From contig JBEBCD010000036.1 in the NCBI GenBank assembly GCA_041158045.1, positions 1-64,000 of the forward strand: a stretch of DNA of 64,000 nt, given 5' to 3'. A program made the translations under genes and the position numbers. The stretch's first letter is position 1. Each line of letters begins with the position of its first letter. The notes under the pieces were generated by a model that worked only from the letters and a program-made list of their open reading frames with translations, had not been told where the DNA came from and did not search any database. Below are positions 8,184 through 18,691 of the stretch, piece after piece. Source of the DNA: CAXRBC01 sp041158045. Its GTDB lineage: Bacteria; Actinomycetota; Acidimicrobiia; Acidimicrobiales; Ilumatobacteraceae.

Positions 8184-9797
8184 GTGGACGACGTTCACGG
8201 TCAGGACATGCAGACGAGCGGCGTCTCGCGCCGCGACGTGATCAAGGGTGCCGGCGCCACCGCGCTCGGGCTCGGGATCGCGGGTGGACTCGGCGCCGGC
8301 ACGGCCGGGGCCGCGGCACCGTCCGCACCGAAGAAGGGCGGCTCGCTGCGCATCGGCATCACCGGCAGCGCCGCCGACATCATGGATCCGCAGTACATCG
8401 TGGCCAAGGCCGACCAGGCGCGCACGCTCTCGACGTGGGAGACCCTCCTGACGTTCGACGAGAACTTCGCCACCACGTCGGACTACGGCCTCGCCACCGA
8501 GGTGTCCAACAAGGGCGCCAGCCAGTACACGGTGCGCCTCCGCAAGGGCGTCGAGTTCCACAACGGCAAGGAGATGACCGCGGACGACGTGGTCTACTCG
8601 TACCGTCGCCTGCTGAACCCGTCGATCGTGTCGGTGGGCAAGCCGCTGCGCACGTTCGTCGACCCGTCGGGCGTGACCAAGGTGGACAAGTACACCGTCC
8701 GCTTCGACCTCAAGGCCCCGAACGTGGAGTTCCGCTCGGCCCTCGCCGTGTACACCCACGGCATCGTGCCCGACGGCTTCGTGCTGCGCACGGACGCCGA
8801 CCGCATCGGCACCGGCGCGTACAAGCTCGTGAGCTTCACGCCCGGCCGCGAGTCGGTCCACAAGCGCTACGCCAACCACTGGGAGGCCGACAAGGCGTAC
8901 CTCGACGAGGTCCGCATCATCACCTTCTCGGACAAGACCGCGCTGGTGAACGCGCTGCTCGCCAAGCAGATCGACGCCGCCGTCGACATCCCGCTCGCCC
9001 AGTTCGCGACGCTGAAGAAGAACAAGAACCTCAGCGTGATCGAGAGCTCGGCGGGCGCCTGGGACGCGATGTGCATGCGCCTCGACATCCCGCCGATGAA
9101 CGACCCCAACGTCCGTGCGGCGATGCGTCTGCTGGTCAACCGCAAGCAGATGATCCAGCAGGTACTGAGCGGTCGCGGTCAGGTCGCCAACGACCTCTAC
9201 GGTCGCATCGACGAGTTCTACAACGCCAACAACTTCCCGCAGCGCGAGCAGGACATCCCCGCCGCGCTGAAGCTGCTGGCCAAGTCGGGCTACTCGAAGG
9301 CCAAGCCGCTCGTGGTCGACCTCTGGGCGCCCAACGACACCGGCGGCCTGCCGGAGATGGTCAACGCCATGGCGGCGATGGCCGACAAGACCGGCGGCGT
9401 GGTCAAGATCAACGCCAAGGTCGTCGACGGCACCTACTGGGACACCAACGGCCAGTACATGAACACGGCGTTCTTCACGACCTACTGGTCGCCCCGCGCC
9501 TACCTGGCGCAGGCGATCGCGTCGATGGACACCTACCCCGAGACCAAGTGGCCGCCGTCGAACAGCACGTTCCGCGCCGACCACAAGACGGCCTCGGGCA
9601 CGGTCAACCCCGCGAAGCGCAAGGCGATCGTCGCCCGCATGCAGAAGGAAGAGTGGGAGAAGGGCACCTACATCATCCCGTACTTCAAGGTGTTCGCGGA
9701 TGCGTTCACCAAGAAGCTCAACGGCGTCGAGCAGCGCCCGTCCCAGCTGAACCTGGACTACTACGGTCACGGGTTCAAGAACTTCTGGCTGGCCTGA
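8184..9797 (+). CDS. ABC transporter substrate-binding protein, family 5 (oligopeptide/DppA type), Tat-exported
   Basis: A 537-residue extracellular solute-binding protein. The N-terminus has a twin-arginine signal (SRRDVIKG, then a hydrophobic Gly/Ala-rich core and AGAAAP), so it is exported folded. Family-5 marks include GGSLRIGITGSAADIMDPQ, VRLRKGVEFHNGKEMTADDV and NVRAAMRLLVNRKQMI. Such proteins deliver peptides, nickel, glutathione or opine-like amines to DppBCDF-type importers; the four remaining components follow immediately. The position between demethylase and carnitine genes raises the possibility of an onium or peptide-conjugate ligand, but sequence does not settle this. Lysine-rich and AAG/ATC-biased codon use suggests high expression. 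Confidence 0.9.
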   Translation: MDDVHGQDMQTSGVSRRDVIKGAGATALGLGIAGGLGAGTAGAAAPSAPKKGGSLRIGITGSAADIMDPQYIVAKADQARTLSTWETLLTFDENFATTSDYGLATEVSNKGASQYTVRLRKGVEFHNGKEMTADDVVYSYRRLLNPSIVSVGKPLRTFVDPSGVTKVDKYTVRFDLKAPNVEFRSALAVYTHGIVPDGFVLRTDADRIGTGAYKLVSFTPGRESVHKRYANHWEADKAYLDEVRIITFSDKTALVNALLAKQIDAAVDIPLAQFATLKKNKNLSVIESSAGAWDAMCMRLDIPPMNDPNVRAAMRLLVNRKQMIQQVLSGRGQVANDLYGRIDEFYNANNFPQREQDIPAALKLLAKSGYSKAKPLVVDLWAPNDTGGLPEMVNAMAAMADKTGGVVKINAKVVDGTYWDTNGQYMNTAFFTTYWSPRAYLAQAIASMDTYPETKWPPSNSTFRADHKTASGTVNPAKRKAIVARMQKEEWEKGTYIIPYFKVFADAFTKKLNGVEQRPSQLNLDYYGHGFKNFWLA

Positions 9798-9812
9798 CCG
9801 AAGGGGATACGA

Positions 9813-9853
9813 CACGGGGCTCCCGTCCGCGCGCAGCGGGCGGGAGCCCCGTG
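9813..9853 (+). terminator. Long stem-loop between binding-protein and permease genes, covering the permease start codon
   Basis: A perfect 13-bp inverted repeat (CACGGGGCTCCCG at 9813-9825 and its complement at 9841-9853) continues inward as TCCGC/GCGGG-type pairs to an ~18-bp stem with loop 9831-9835. There is no T-tract. The right arm includes the GTG start (9851-9853) of the permease. Such hairpins after binding-protein genes stabilise the upstream mRNA and lower expression of the membrane components; that role here is inferred. Confidence 0.7.
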
Positions 9854-10810
9854 CCCATCGTCAAGTTCGTCGCGAGGCGCAGCCTCTACGGGCTCGTCTC
9901 GCTGGTGGTCGTCTCCCTCCTCATCTTCCTCGTCACCCAGGCGTTCCCGTCCGACCCGGCGGAGCGGATCCTCGGACGTGAGGCGACGCCGGAGTCGCTC
10001 GAGGCGCTGCGCGAGCAGTTCGGGCTCAACGACCCGCTCCACGAGCAGTACCTCGGCTGGCTCGGCGGGATCCTGACGGGGGACTTCGGCACCTCGTACG
10101 CGACCCAGGTGCGGGTCTCGGAGTACATCGGCCCGCGCGTCGGCAACTCGCTCTTCCTGCTGCTGCTCGGCGCGGTCGCCTCGATCCCCGTGTCGATCGC
10201 GATCGGCGCGTACGCGGCGCTGCGGCGCGATCGGGCCTTCGACACGGGCTCGTCGCTCGTGTCGCTCGTGCTCGCGGCGATGCCCGAGTTCGTCGTCGGC
10301 ACGCTGCTCGTGGTGCTCCTCGCGACCAACGTGGCGCAGTGGCTGCCGGCCGTGACGTACCTCGAGGTCGGCTCGCCGCCGTGGAGCGACTGGCCGGGCC
10401 TCGTGCTGCCGGTCGCGACGCTCGTCATCTCGGTCGCCCCGTACGTGGCGCGCGTCATGCGCGCCTCGATGATCGAGGTGCTGGAGAGCGACTACGTCGA
10501 GATGGCGCGGTTGAAGGGGATGCCCGAGCGGGTCGTGCTGTGGCGCCACGGCTTCCCCAACGCCGTGGGCCCGATCTTCCAGGTCGTCGCGCTCAACCTC
10601 GCGTACCTCGCGGGCGGCGTCGTGGTGGTGGAGCGGCTCTTCAACTTCCCCGGCATCGGCAGCGCGATCGCCGACTCGGTGGTGGCGCGCGACCTGCCCG
10701 TCATCCAGTTCCTCGCGCTCATCATCGCCGCGGTCTACGTGCTGACCAACCTGCTCGCCGACCTCGGGACGGTGCTCGTCACGCCGCGCCTGCGCACGAG
10801 GCTCCGGTGA
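9851..10810 (+). CDS. ABC transporter permease, DppB/OppB family
   Basis: A 319-residue integral membrane permease with six predicted helices. It opens with the short N-terminal helix of DppB proteins (FVARRSLYGLVSLVVVSLLI), has the family's DPAERILGREATPE and GLNDPLHEQYLGWLGG periplasmic segment, and the cytoplasmic EAA loop ARLKGMPERVVLWRHGFPNA that contacts the ATPase. GTG 9851 is chosen because it directly precedes the first helix; it lies inside the strong stem-loop described separately. It forms the inner-membrane channel together with the next permease, its stop overlapping that gene's start (GTGA). Confidence 0.92.
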   Translation: MPIVKFVARRSLYGLVSLVVVSLLIFLVTQAFPSDPAERILGREATPESLEALREQFGLNDPLHEQYLGWLGGILTGDFGTSYATQVRVSEYIGPRVGNSLFLLLLGAVASIPVSIAIGAYAALRRDRAFDTGSSLVSLVLAAMPEFVVGTLLVVLLATNVAQWLPAVTYLEVGSPPWSDWPGLVLPVATLVISVAPYVARVMRASMIEVLESDYVEMARLKGMPERVVLWRHGFPNAVGPIFQVVALNLAYLAGGVVVVERLFNFPGIGSAIADSVVARDLPVIQFLALIIAAVYVLTNLLADLGTVLVTPRLRTRLR

Positions 10811-11697
10811 GCGCCGCCGCGACCCCGGCCGTGACGACGGCCGCGATGGACGAGCACCGTCCGAGCATCTGGCGCGCCGCCCTGCGGATGGGCCGCACCC
10901 GCGTGGGGATCGTGCTCACCCTGCTGCTCGCGGGCGTCGCCCTCGTCGGGCCCTACGTGGCGCCCTTCGGGCCGACGGACTTCGTCGACATGCCGAGCAC
11001 CCGCGACGTGCCGGGCACGCTGCTCGGCACCGACTACTTCGGCCAGGACGTGTGGTCGCGGTTCCTCCACGGCGGGCGGCAGATCCTCCTGCTCGCGCTG
11101 GTCGCGACGGCGCTCGGCCTCGTGCTCGGCGCCTCGCTCGGGATGTACGCGGCGTACCGCCGCGGCCGGGCGGACGAGGCCATCATGCGGAGCCTCGACG
11201 TCATCCTGTCGTTCCCGCAGGTGCTGCTCTCGCTCGTCGTCATCGCGATGTTCGGCCCGAGCTCGTGGCTCATCGTGCTCACGGTCGCGCTCTCGACCAC
11301 CCCGCGGGCCGCGCGCATCATCCGCGGCGCCGCGATCTCGGTGGTCGAGCGCGACTTCGTGCTCGCCGCGGACGCGCTCGGCGAGTCGCGCCCGCGCATC
11401 GTCGTCGCTGAGATCCTGCCCAACGTGACGGCGGCGCTGCTCGTGGAGGCCAACCTGCGGCTCACCTACGCGATCGGCCTCATCGCGTCGCTCGCGTTCC
11501 TCGGCTTCACCCCCAACCCCAACGCGGCCAACTGGGGCCTCATGGTGCAGGAGAACCGACTGTCGCTCGCGGAGCAGCCGTGGGGCACGCTGCTCCCGAC
11601 GCTCGCGATCGCGCTGCTCACGATCGGCACGGGCCTCATCGGCGACGGGCTGTCGCGCGCGGCGGCCGGCATCGACCGCGGCCGGGCGCAGGACTGA
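10807..11697 (+). CDS. ABC transporter permease, DppC/OppC family
   Basis: A 296-residue permease. The N-terminal region has the DppC-type first helix followed by GPYVAPFGPTDFVDM and HxLGTDxxGQD-like GTLLGTDYFGQDVWSR, then SLDVILSFPQVLLSLVV. The EAA loop is ADALGESRPRIVVAEILPN, and the C-terminal segment FLGFTPNPNAANWGLMV is typical. It pairs with the preceding DppB-type permease to form the transmembrane pore. GTG 10807 overlaps the upstream TGA by 4 nt, and the ATPase gene begins 7 nt after its stop, so all four import genes are one operon. Confidence 0.92.
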   Translation: MSAAATPAVTTAAMDEHRPSIWRAALRMGRTRVGIVLTLLLAGVALVGPYVAPFGPTDFVDMPSTRDVPGTLLGTDYFGQDVWSRFLHGGRQILLLALVATALGLVLGASLGMYAAYRRGRADEAIMRSLDVILSFPQVLLSLVVIAMFGPSSWLIVLTVALSTTPRAARIIRGAAISVVERDFVLAADALGESRPRIVVAEILPNVTAALLVEANLRLTYAIGLIASLAFLGFTPNPNAANWGLMVQENRLSLAEQPWGTLLPTLAIALLTIGTGLIGDGLSRAAAGIDRGRAQD

Positions 11698-11704
11698 GCG
11701 CACG

Positions 11705-13510
<1,806 letters not shown>

Positions 13511-13520
13511 GGCCCGCGGC

Positions 13521-14669
13521 ATGACCGGCGGGACCCGGACCCGGGTACCCGACCTGCGCCCCGTCGAGGAGGCCTTCGCCGCGTACCACGGTCCCGATGC
13601 CCGCGGTGCCGACGGCGGCCCCGCGCGGGGCGCCTCGTTCTGCGTGGTGCGCGACGGCGAGGTGCTGCTCGACCTGCGGGGCGGCGCGCACGACGACGCG
13701 GGTCGGCCGTGGGGCGAGGACTCGCTCGCCGCGATCGCCTCGGGGACCAAGGGGATCTCGTCGATCGCGGCGATGATGGCGCTCGAGCGCGCCGGGTGGT
13801 CGCTCGATGCGCCGATCGTGCTCGCGTGGCCCGACTTCGCGCAGCACGGCAAGGGTTCGCTCACGATCGGCGAGGCGATGGCGCATCTCGCGGGCGTGCC
13901 CGGGATGCCGCGGGAGTGGACCTGGGACGACGTCCGCGCGCCGGGTCGCATGGCGGCGCTGCTCGCCGCCGAGCCGCCCCTCGTGCCCCTGCGGCGCCCG
14001 TCGTACCACGCCATGACGTTCGGCTGGATCGCGGGCGAGATCGTGCGCCGCGTCGACGGACGCACGGTCGGCACCTTCGTCCGCGAGGAGATCGCGGAGC
14101 CGCTCGGGCTCGACCTGCACGTCGGCGCGCCGCCCGGCGCGATCGCGCGGGTGGCGCGCACGGTGCGGGCGCCCGACTACGCGCTCAGCGCCTTCGCCCC
14201 CGGCGCGGTGCCGGACCCGCGGCTCGCGCGCGTCTACGACGAGCGGCTGTACCTCGTGATGGGTCGCCCCGACCACCTCGACGCCGAGGTGCCGGGGGCC
14301 AACGGCGTGGCGACGGCGCGCGCGATGGCGGGGCTCTACGGTGCGCTCGTCGACCGCCGGCCCGGCGCGCGGCGGCTGGTCGGCGCCGACACGCTGCGGG
14401 CCGCGCTGCGGGAGCGGTCGTGCGGCACCGACCCGCTCACGGGCAGGCTCCTGCGGTTCGCCTTCGGGTTCGAGATCAACCCCAACCCGTCGTTCCTCGG
14501 GCCGCGCCACGACGCCTTCGGCCACACGGGTGCGGGAGGGTCGACGCACGGCGCGTGGCCGTCGGACGGCATCGGGTTCTCGTACGTCGTGCGCGAGTAC
14601 CGCCCCGAGACCAACGACGGGCGGGCGACGCGCCTGCTCGGCGCGCTCTGGAGGTCGCTCGCCTCGTAG
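13521..14669 (+). CDS. Serine hydrolase of the beta-lactamase/class C (EstB-like) fold
   Basis: A 382-residue protein without a signal peptide. It has the SxxK nucleophile motif as SGTKG (near residue 76), a Tyr motif YHAM in place of YxN, and a late GHTGAGGS segment that stands where KTG/HTG sits in the fold. Such enzymes are esterases or peptidase-like hydrolases rather than true beta-lactamases. ATG 13521 lies 10 nt after the ATPase gene stop, so it may be co-transcribed with the importer and hydrolyse an imported ester or amide. Its real substrate is unknown. Confidence 0.85.
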   Translation: MTGGTRTRVPDLRPVEEAFAAYHGPDARGADGGPARGASFCVVRDGEVLLDLRGGAHDDAGRPWGEDSLAAIASGTKGISSIAAMMALERAGWSLDAPIVLAWPDFAQHGKGSLTIGEAMAHLAGVPGMPREWTWDDVRAPGRMAALLAAEPPLVPLRRPSYHAMTFGWIAGEIVRRVDGRTVGTFVREEIAEPLGLDLHVGAPPGAIARVARTVRAPDYALSAFAPGAVPDPRLARVYDERLYLVMGRPDHLDAEVPGANGVATARAMAGLYGALVDRRPGARRLVGADTLRAALRERSCGTDPLTGRLLRFAFGFEINPNPSFLGPRHDAFGHTGAGGSTHGAWPSDGIGFSYVVREYRPETNDGRATRLLGALWRSLAS

Positions 14670-14696
14670 CCGCGGACGCCGGGCGGCGTCAGCGGC
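14669..14696. terminator. Stem-loop between convergent esterase and caiD-like genes
   Basis: GCCGC-G-GACGCC at 14669-14680 pairs with GGCGTC-A-GCGGC at 14685-14696 around a GGGC loop. It lies in the 19-nt gap between two converging stop codons, so it can act as a bidirectional terminator. No T-tract is present. Confidence 0.55.
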
Positions 14697-15459
14697 CCCG
14701 CCAGACGGGATCGCGCTTCTCGGCGAAGGCGCGCGGGCCCTCCTGGGCGTCGTCGGAGTCGATGCACGCGCGGTACGCGGCGTGCCGGCGCATCGCCGCC
14801 ATGGCGTCGGCGACGCCGAGGGTCTCGGTGTCGCGCATGATGCCGAGCACGGCCGCCACGCTGAGCGGTGCGGCGGCGCAGAGCCGCGCGGCGAGCGCGC
14901 GGGCGGCCCCCATGAGGCGCTCGCGCGGCACCACGTCCTGGACGATGCCCCAGCGCATCGCCTCCCGGGCGTCCATGCGACGGCCCGTGAGCAGCATCTC
15001 GCGCGCGAGGTGCGCGGGGAGCAGGCGCGGCAGGCGCACGGTGCCCGCGTCGGCGATCACGCCGCGCATCGCCTCGGGGAGGAAGAACTCGGCGTGGTCG
15101 GCGGCGACGAGGAAGTCGGCGGCCATCGCGATCTCGAAGCCACCGCCCACCGCCATGCCGTTGACCGCGGCGATGATCGGCTTGGACCGGTCGGGTAGCT
15201 CGGGGAAGCCCCCGAAGCCGCCGGGGCCGTAGTCGGACTCGAACGCCTCGCCGCCGGCGGCGGCGCCGAGGTCCCATCCCGCGGAGAAGAAGCGGTCCCC
15301 CGCGCCGGTGAGGATCGCGACGCGCAGCGCCGGGTCGGCCATGAAGCCGGCGAAGATCCCTCCGAGCTCGCGGCTGGTGGCGGCATCGATCGCGTTGGCC
15401 TTGGGGCGGTCGAGGACGACCTCGAGCACGCCGCCCTCGCGCCGGGTCGTGACGCTCAT
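14689..15459 (-). CDS. caiD: CaiD-like enoyl-CoA hydratase (crotonobetainyl/carnitinyl-CoA hydratase candidate)
   Basis: A 256-residue crotonase. Segments match what I recall of carnitinyl-CoA dehydratase CaiD: GDRFFSAGWDLGAAAGGEA, GPGGFGGFPEL, PIIAAVNGMAVGGGFEIAM, FFLPEAMRGVIADAGTVRL, TGRRMDAREAMRWGIVQDVV and the C-terminal GPRAFAEKRDPVWRGR. CaiD hydrates crotonobetainyl-CoA to L-carnitinyl-CoA. It is the last gene of the six-gene minus-strand cluster, overlapping the upstream synthetase stop by 4 nt. The context with carnitine dehydrogenase and BKACE genes supports the betaine-type substrate; generic enoyl-CoA hydratase activity cannot be excluded. Confidence 0.8.
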   Translation of the reverse strand: MSVTTRREGGVLEVVLDRPKANAIDAATSRELGGIFAGFMADPALRVAILTGAGDRFFSAGWDLGAAAGGEAFESDYGPGGFGGFPELPDRSKPIIAAVNGMAVGGGFEIAMAADFLVAADHAEFFLPEAMRGVIADAGTVRLPRLLPAHLAREMLLTGRRMDAREAMRWGIVQDVVPRERLMGAARALAARLCAAAPLSVAAVLGIMRDTETLGVADAMAAMRRHAAYRACIDSDDAQEGPRAFAEKRDPVWRGR

Positions 15460-17534
15460 GCGCGGCCGGTCACCGGGGCGGTGGCTTCGACCGTGACGAG
15501 GGCGTCGACGGCGACGGCGGCGTCGGGGGTCACGAGCACGGGGTTCAATTCAACCTCCACGACGCCGGCCGCGACGGCACCACGGACGAGGTCCCCCACG
15601 AGGGCGACGAGGGCCGGCACGGCCCCCGCGCTGCGCCCGCGGTGGCCGTGCAGCAGCGGCGCGATCCGCAGCCGAGCGAGCGCCGCCCCCACCTCGGCGT
15701 CGGTGACCGGCGCGAGCAGCGAGGTCGTGTCGCGTCGCAGCTCGGTCTCGACGCCGCCCGCGCCGAGCGTGACGAGCCAGCCGACGGGGGCGTCGCGGCG
15801 CACGGAGACGAGCACCTCGGCCACCGCGCCCGAGACGGTGCGCTCGACGCGGTACTCGCGCACCGAGGCCGGCATCGCCTCGACGGCGGCGGAGAGCGCG
15901 GCGCGGTCGGCGATGCCCACCCGTACGGCACCAGCCTCGCTCTTGTGCGCGATGCCGAGGCCCTTGAGGGTGACGGGCCAGCCGGTCCGCTCGGCGGCGG
16001 CCGCGACGTCGCCGCGTGCGCAGCGCTCGCCCGCGGGCACGGGCACGCCCCACGCGGCGACGAGCGCCTTGCCCTCGTCCTCGTCGAGCACGCGTTCCGC
16101 GCCGGGCGCCGCGGCGGGGGCGGGCGGCGCGCCGGGCTCGTGGGCGCCGAGCCACGCGGCCGCCTCGAGCGCCACCAGCGACTCGCGGAGCCCCTGCAGC
16201 GCGACGATGCCGGCGGCGTCCGCGGCGGCGCGGATGCCGGGCGTCAGGCACTCGGGCAGGGTCGCGACCACCGCGGCGCGTCGGCCGGTGCGGCGCGCCG
16301 CGTCGGCGAGCGCGTGCGCGGCGACCTCCCACGACGACGCGTCCTGGTCGGGCAGCGGCGGCGCGTCGAGCACGAGCATCGTCGCGTCGTGCGGGCCGTC
16401 CATCACCTCACCGAAGGTGCGGCCCATGGCGGCGCGATCGCCCCACATGAACGTGTGGTAGTCGAATGGGTTGCCGATCGTGACGAGCTCGGTGAGCGTG
16501 CCGGCGATGCGGGCGCGCTGCGCCTCGGGGAAGGGCTCGAAGCGCAGGGCCCCCGTCTCCGCGAGGTCGGCCACGAGGGACGCCTCGCCGCCGGAGCAGG
16601 AGAGCGACACGAGGCGGGGGCCGGCGAGCGGTCCGCCGTGGTGCAGCACCTTCAGCGCCTCGACGAGCTCGGCCGGCGTCGCCACCGTCGCCACGCCGCA
16701 CCGGGCGAAGAGCGCCTCGTAGGCCGCGCGCCGCCCGGCGAGCGACGCCGTGTGCGACGCCGCGATGGCCGCACCCGCCTCGGACTTGCCCGTCTGGAGG
16801 GCGACGATGCGCGTGCCGCGCGCCGCGGCGGCCGCCGCGAGGCGGGCGAAGCGCACGGGATCGACGATCGCCTCGATGAAGAGCCCGATGGCACCGACGC
16901 GCGGGTCGGCGACGAACGCCTCGAGGCATTCCTCGACGCCGGCGACCGCCTGATTGCCCACCGTCACCATGTAGGCGAGTGGGAGCCCGCGCTGCTGGAG
17001 CGTGAGGTTGAGCCCCACGTTGCCGCTCTGGCTGACGATCGCGACGCCCCGCGCCACGGGCGTGCAGCCGTGCTCGTCCGGCCAGAGGGCGACGCCATCG
17101 AGCGCGTTGATCGTGCCGTAGCAGTTGGGCCCGAGCAGCGGCATGTCGCCCGCGGCATCGACGAGGCGGGCCTGCAGCGCCGCACCCTCGGCGCCCGACT
17201 CGGCGAAGCCCGAGGCGTAGCAGACCGCGCCGCCGGCGCCGCGTCGCGCGAGCGCGCCGACGACCTCGACGGTCGCCCTGCGGTTGACCGCGACGAAGGC
17301 GGCGTCGGGGACGCCCGGGAGATCGTCGACCGAGCGCACGCAGCGGACGCCCGCGATGTCCCCGCGCGTCGGGTGCACGGGCCACAGCTCGCCCGCGTAC
17401 CCGAGCCGGCGGCACTGGCGGATGACGGCCTCGACGGGGGCGGTGCCGAAGAGTGCGACGGAGCGCGGCGCGAGGACCCGCGCGAGCCGCGGAGCGGCGT
17501 CGCGCGCGGGTCGCGGGACGGCCGGCTCAGCCAC
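15456..17534 (-). CDS. ADP-forming acyl-CoA synthetase (fused alpha/beta, ACD family)
   Basis: A 692-residue single-chain NDP-forming acyl-CoA synthetase. Domains in order: CoA-binding Rossmann (about 20-140), two succinyl-CoA-ligase-like domains (about 150-440; LLGPNCYGTINA, IVSQSGNVGLNLTLQQRG, and ASHTASLAG containing the likely phosphohistidine), and a C-terminal ATP-grasp (about 480-690; GWPVTLKGLGIAHKSEAGAV). The family makes acyl-CoA + ADP + Pi from acid, CoA and ATP. In this operon it would activate gamma-butyrobetaine, crotonobetaine or carnitine, replacing CaiB/CaiC. GTG 17534 overlaps the CaiA-like gene by 8 nt. Substrate is inferred from neighbours only. Confidence 0.85.
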   Translation of the reverse strand: MAEPAVPRPARDAAPRLARVLAPRSVALFGTAPVEAVIRQCRRLGYAGELWPVHPTRGDIAGVRCVRSVDDLPGVPDAAFVAVNRRATVEVVGALARRGAGGAVCYASGFAESGAEGAALQARLVDAAGDMPLLGPNCYGTINALDGVALWPDEHGCTPVARGVAIVSQSGNVGLNLTLQQRGLPLAYMVTVGNQAVAGVEECLEAFVADPRVGAIGLFIEAIVDPVRFARLAAAAAARGTRIVALQTGKSEAGAAIAASHTASLAGRRAAYEALFARCGVATVATPAELVEALKVLHHGGPLAGPRLVSLSCSGGEASLVADLAETGALRFEPFPEAQRARIAGTLTELVTIGNPFDYHTFMWGDRAAMGRTFGEVMDGPHDATMLVLDAPPLPDQDASSWEVAAHALADAARRTGRRAAVVATLPECLTPGIRAAADAAGIVALQGLRESLVALEAAAWLGAHEPGAPPAPAAAPGAERVLDEDEGKALVAAWGVPVPAGERCARGDVAAAAERTGWPVTLKGLGIAHKSEAGAVRVGIADRAALSAAVEAMPASVREYRVERTVSGAVAEVLVSVRRDAPVGWLVTLGAGGVETELRRDTTSLLAPVTDAEVGAALARLRIAPLLHGHRGRSAGAVPALVALVGDLVRGAVAAGVVEVELNPVLVTPDAAVAVDALVTVEATAPVTGRA

Positions 17535-18687
17535 CGTGCGGGCGGAGCAGCGCGCGGGAGATGATGTGGCGCTGGATCTCGCTCGTGCCGTCCCAGATGC
17601 GGTCGACGCGGGTGTCGCGCCACATGCGCTCGAGCGGCAGCTCGTCCATGAGGCCCATGCCGCCGAAGATCTGGATGGCCTCGTCGGTGACGAACTGGCA
17701 CATCTCCGCCGCGAAGACCTTGGCCATCGCGATCTCGGAGTCGCTCGATCGACCCCGCGCGTCGTTCCACGCCGCGCGCAGCGTGAGGAGCTCGGCCGCG
17801 TCGAGCTGCGTCTGCATGTCGGCGAGCTTGAACGACACGCCCTGGAACTTGCCGATCTGCTGGCCGAACTGCCGGCGGCTCGCGGCCCACTCGACCGCGA
17901 GGCCGAGGGCCCGGCGCGCGCGGCCGACGCAGACCGCGGCGACCTGGAGGCGGGTGGCGCCGAGCCACTCGTTGGCGGCGTCGAAGCCGCGGTGCTCCTC
18001 GCCGAGGACCTTGGAGGCCGGGACGCGGCAGTCGGAGAAGTTGATCACCAGGTTGTGGTAGCCGCGGTTGGACACGCTGCGGTACCCCGCCACGCGCTCG
18101 CACCCCGGCGTGTCGAAGTCCACGAGGAAGCCCGTGATCCGTTTCTTGGGTCCCTTCGAGGTCTGCTCCTCGCCGCTCGCGGCGAAGAGGATGACGTAGT
18201 CGGCGAGGTCCGCGTGGCTGATGAAGTGCTTGGTGCCGTTGATCACCCAGTCGTCGCCGTCCTTGACGGCGGTGCACTTCATGCCGCGGACGTCGGAGCC
18301 GGCGTCGGGCTCGGACATCGCGAGGCACTCGACGCGCTCGCCGCGGATCGTGGGGACCAGGTACTCCTCGACCTGGCCGCCGGTGCAGGCCCGCAGGATG
18401 TTGCTCGGGCGCGCGACGATGTACTGCAGGGCGTACGAGGTGACGCCGAACTCGCGGTCGACGAGCGTCGTGCCGAACGAGTCGAGGCCGCCGCCGCCGT
18501 GCTCGGCGGGCATGTTGCACGCGTAGATGCCGGCCTCGATGCTCCGGCGCTTGATCTGCTCGACGAGCTCGGGCGGCACCCGCCCCTCGCGCTCCACCAT
18601 CTCCTCGTGGGGGACGAGCTCGCGCGCGGTGAACTGGCGCGTCGTCTCGACGACCATCTCGTGCTCGGGGCTGAGGGCGAAGTCCAT
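17527..18687 (-). CDS. caiA: Acyl-CoA dehydrogenase, CaiA-like (gamma-butyrobetainyl-CoA dehydrogenase candidate)
   Basis: A 386-residue FAD-dependent acyl-CoA dehydrogenase beginning MDFALSPEHEMVVETTRQF. Signature stretches are LAMSEPDAGSDVRGMKC and VINGTKHFISHADLADYVI in the middle domain, RRQFGQQIGKFQGVSFKLAD, and the C-terminal IFGGMGLMDELPLERMWRD and IWDGTSEIQRHIISRAL. The family oxidises acyl-CoA to enoyl-CoA with electron transfer flavoprotein. With CaiD-like hydratase and carnitine dehydrogenase in the operon, the most economical substrate is gamma-butyrobetainyl-CoA, giving crotonobetainyl-CoA. No etf genes are in the window. ATG 18687 follows the thioesterase stop by 4 nt. Confidence 0.85.
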   Translation of the reverse strand: MDFALSPEHEMVVETTRQFTARELVPHEEMVEREGRVPPELVEQIKRRSIEAGIYACNMPAEHGGGGLDSFGTTLVDREFGVTSYALQYIVARPSNILRACTGGQVEEYLVPTIRGERVECLAMSEPDAGSDVRGMKCTAVKDGDDWVINGTKHFISHADLADYVILFAASGEEQTSKGPKKRITGFLVDFDTPGCERVAGYRSVSNRGYHNLVINFSDCRVPASKVLGEEHRGFDAANEWLGATRLQVAAVCVGRARRALGLAVEWAASRRQFGQQIGKFQGVSFKLADMQTQLDAAELLTLRAAWNDARGRSSDSEIAMAKVFAAEMCQFVTDEAIQIFGGMGLMDELPLERMWRDTRVDRIWDGTSEIQRHIISRALLRPHGG

Positions 18688-18691
18688 GGCC

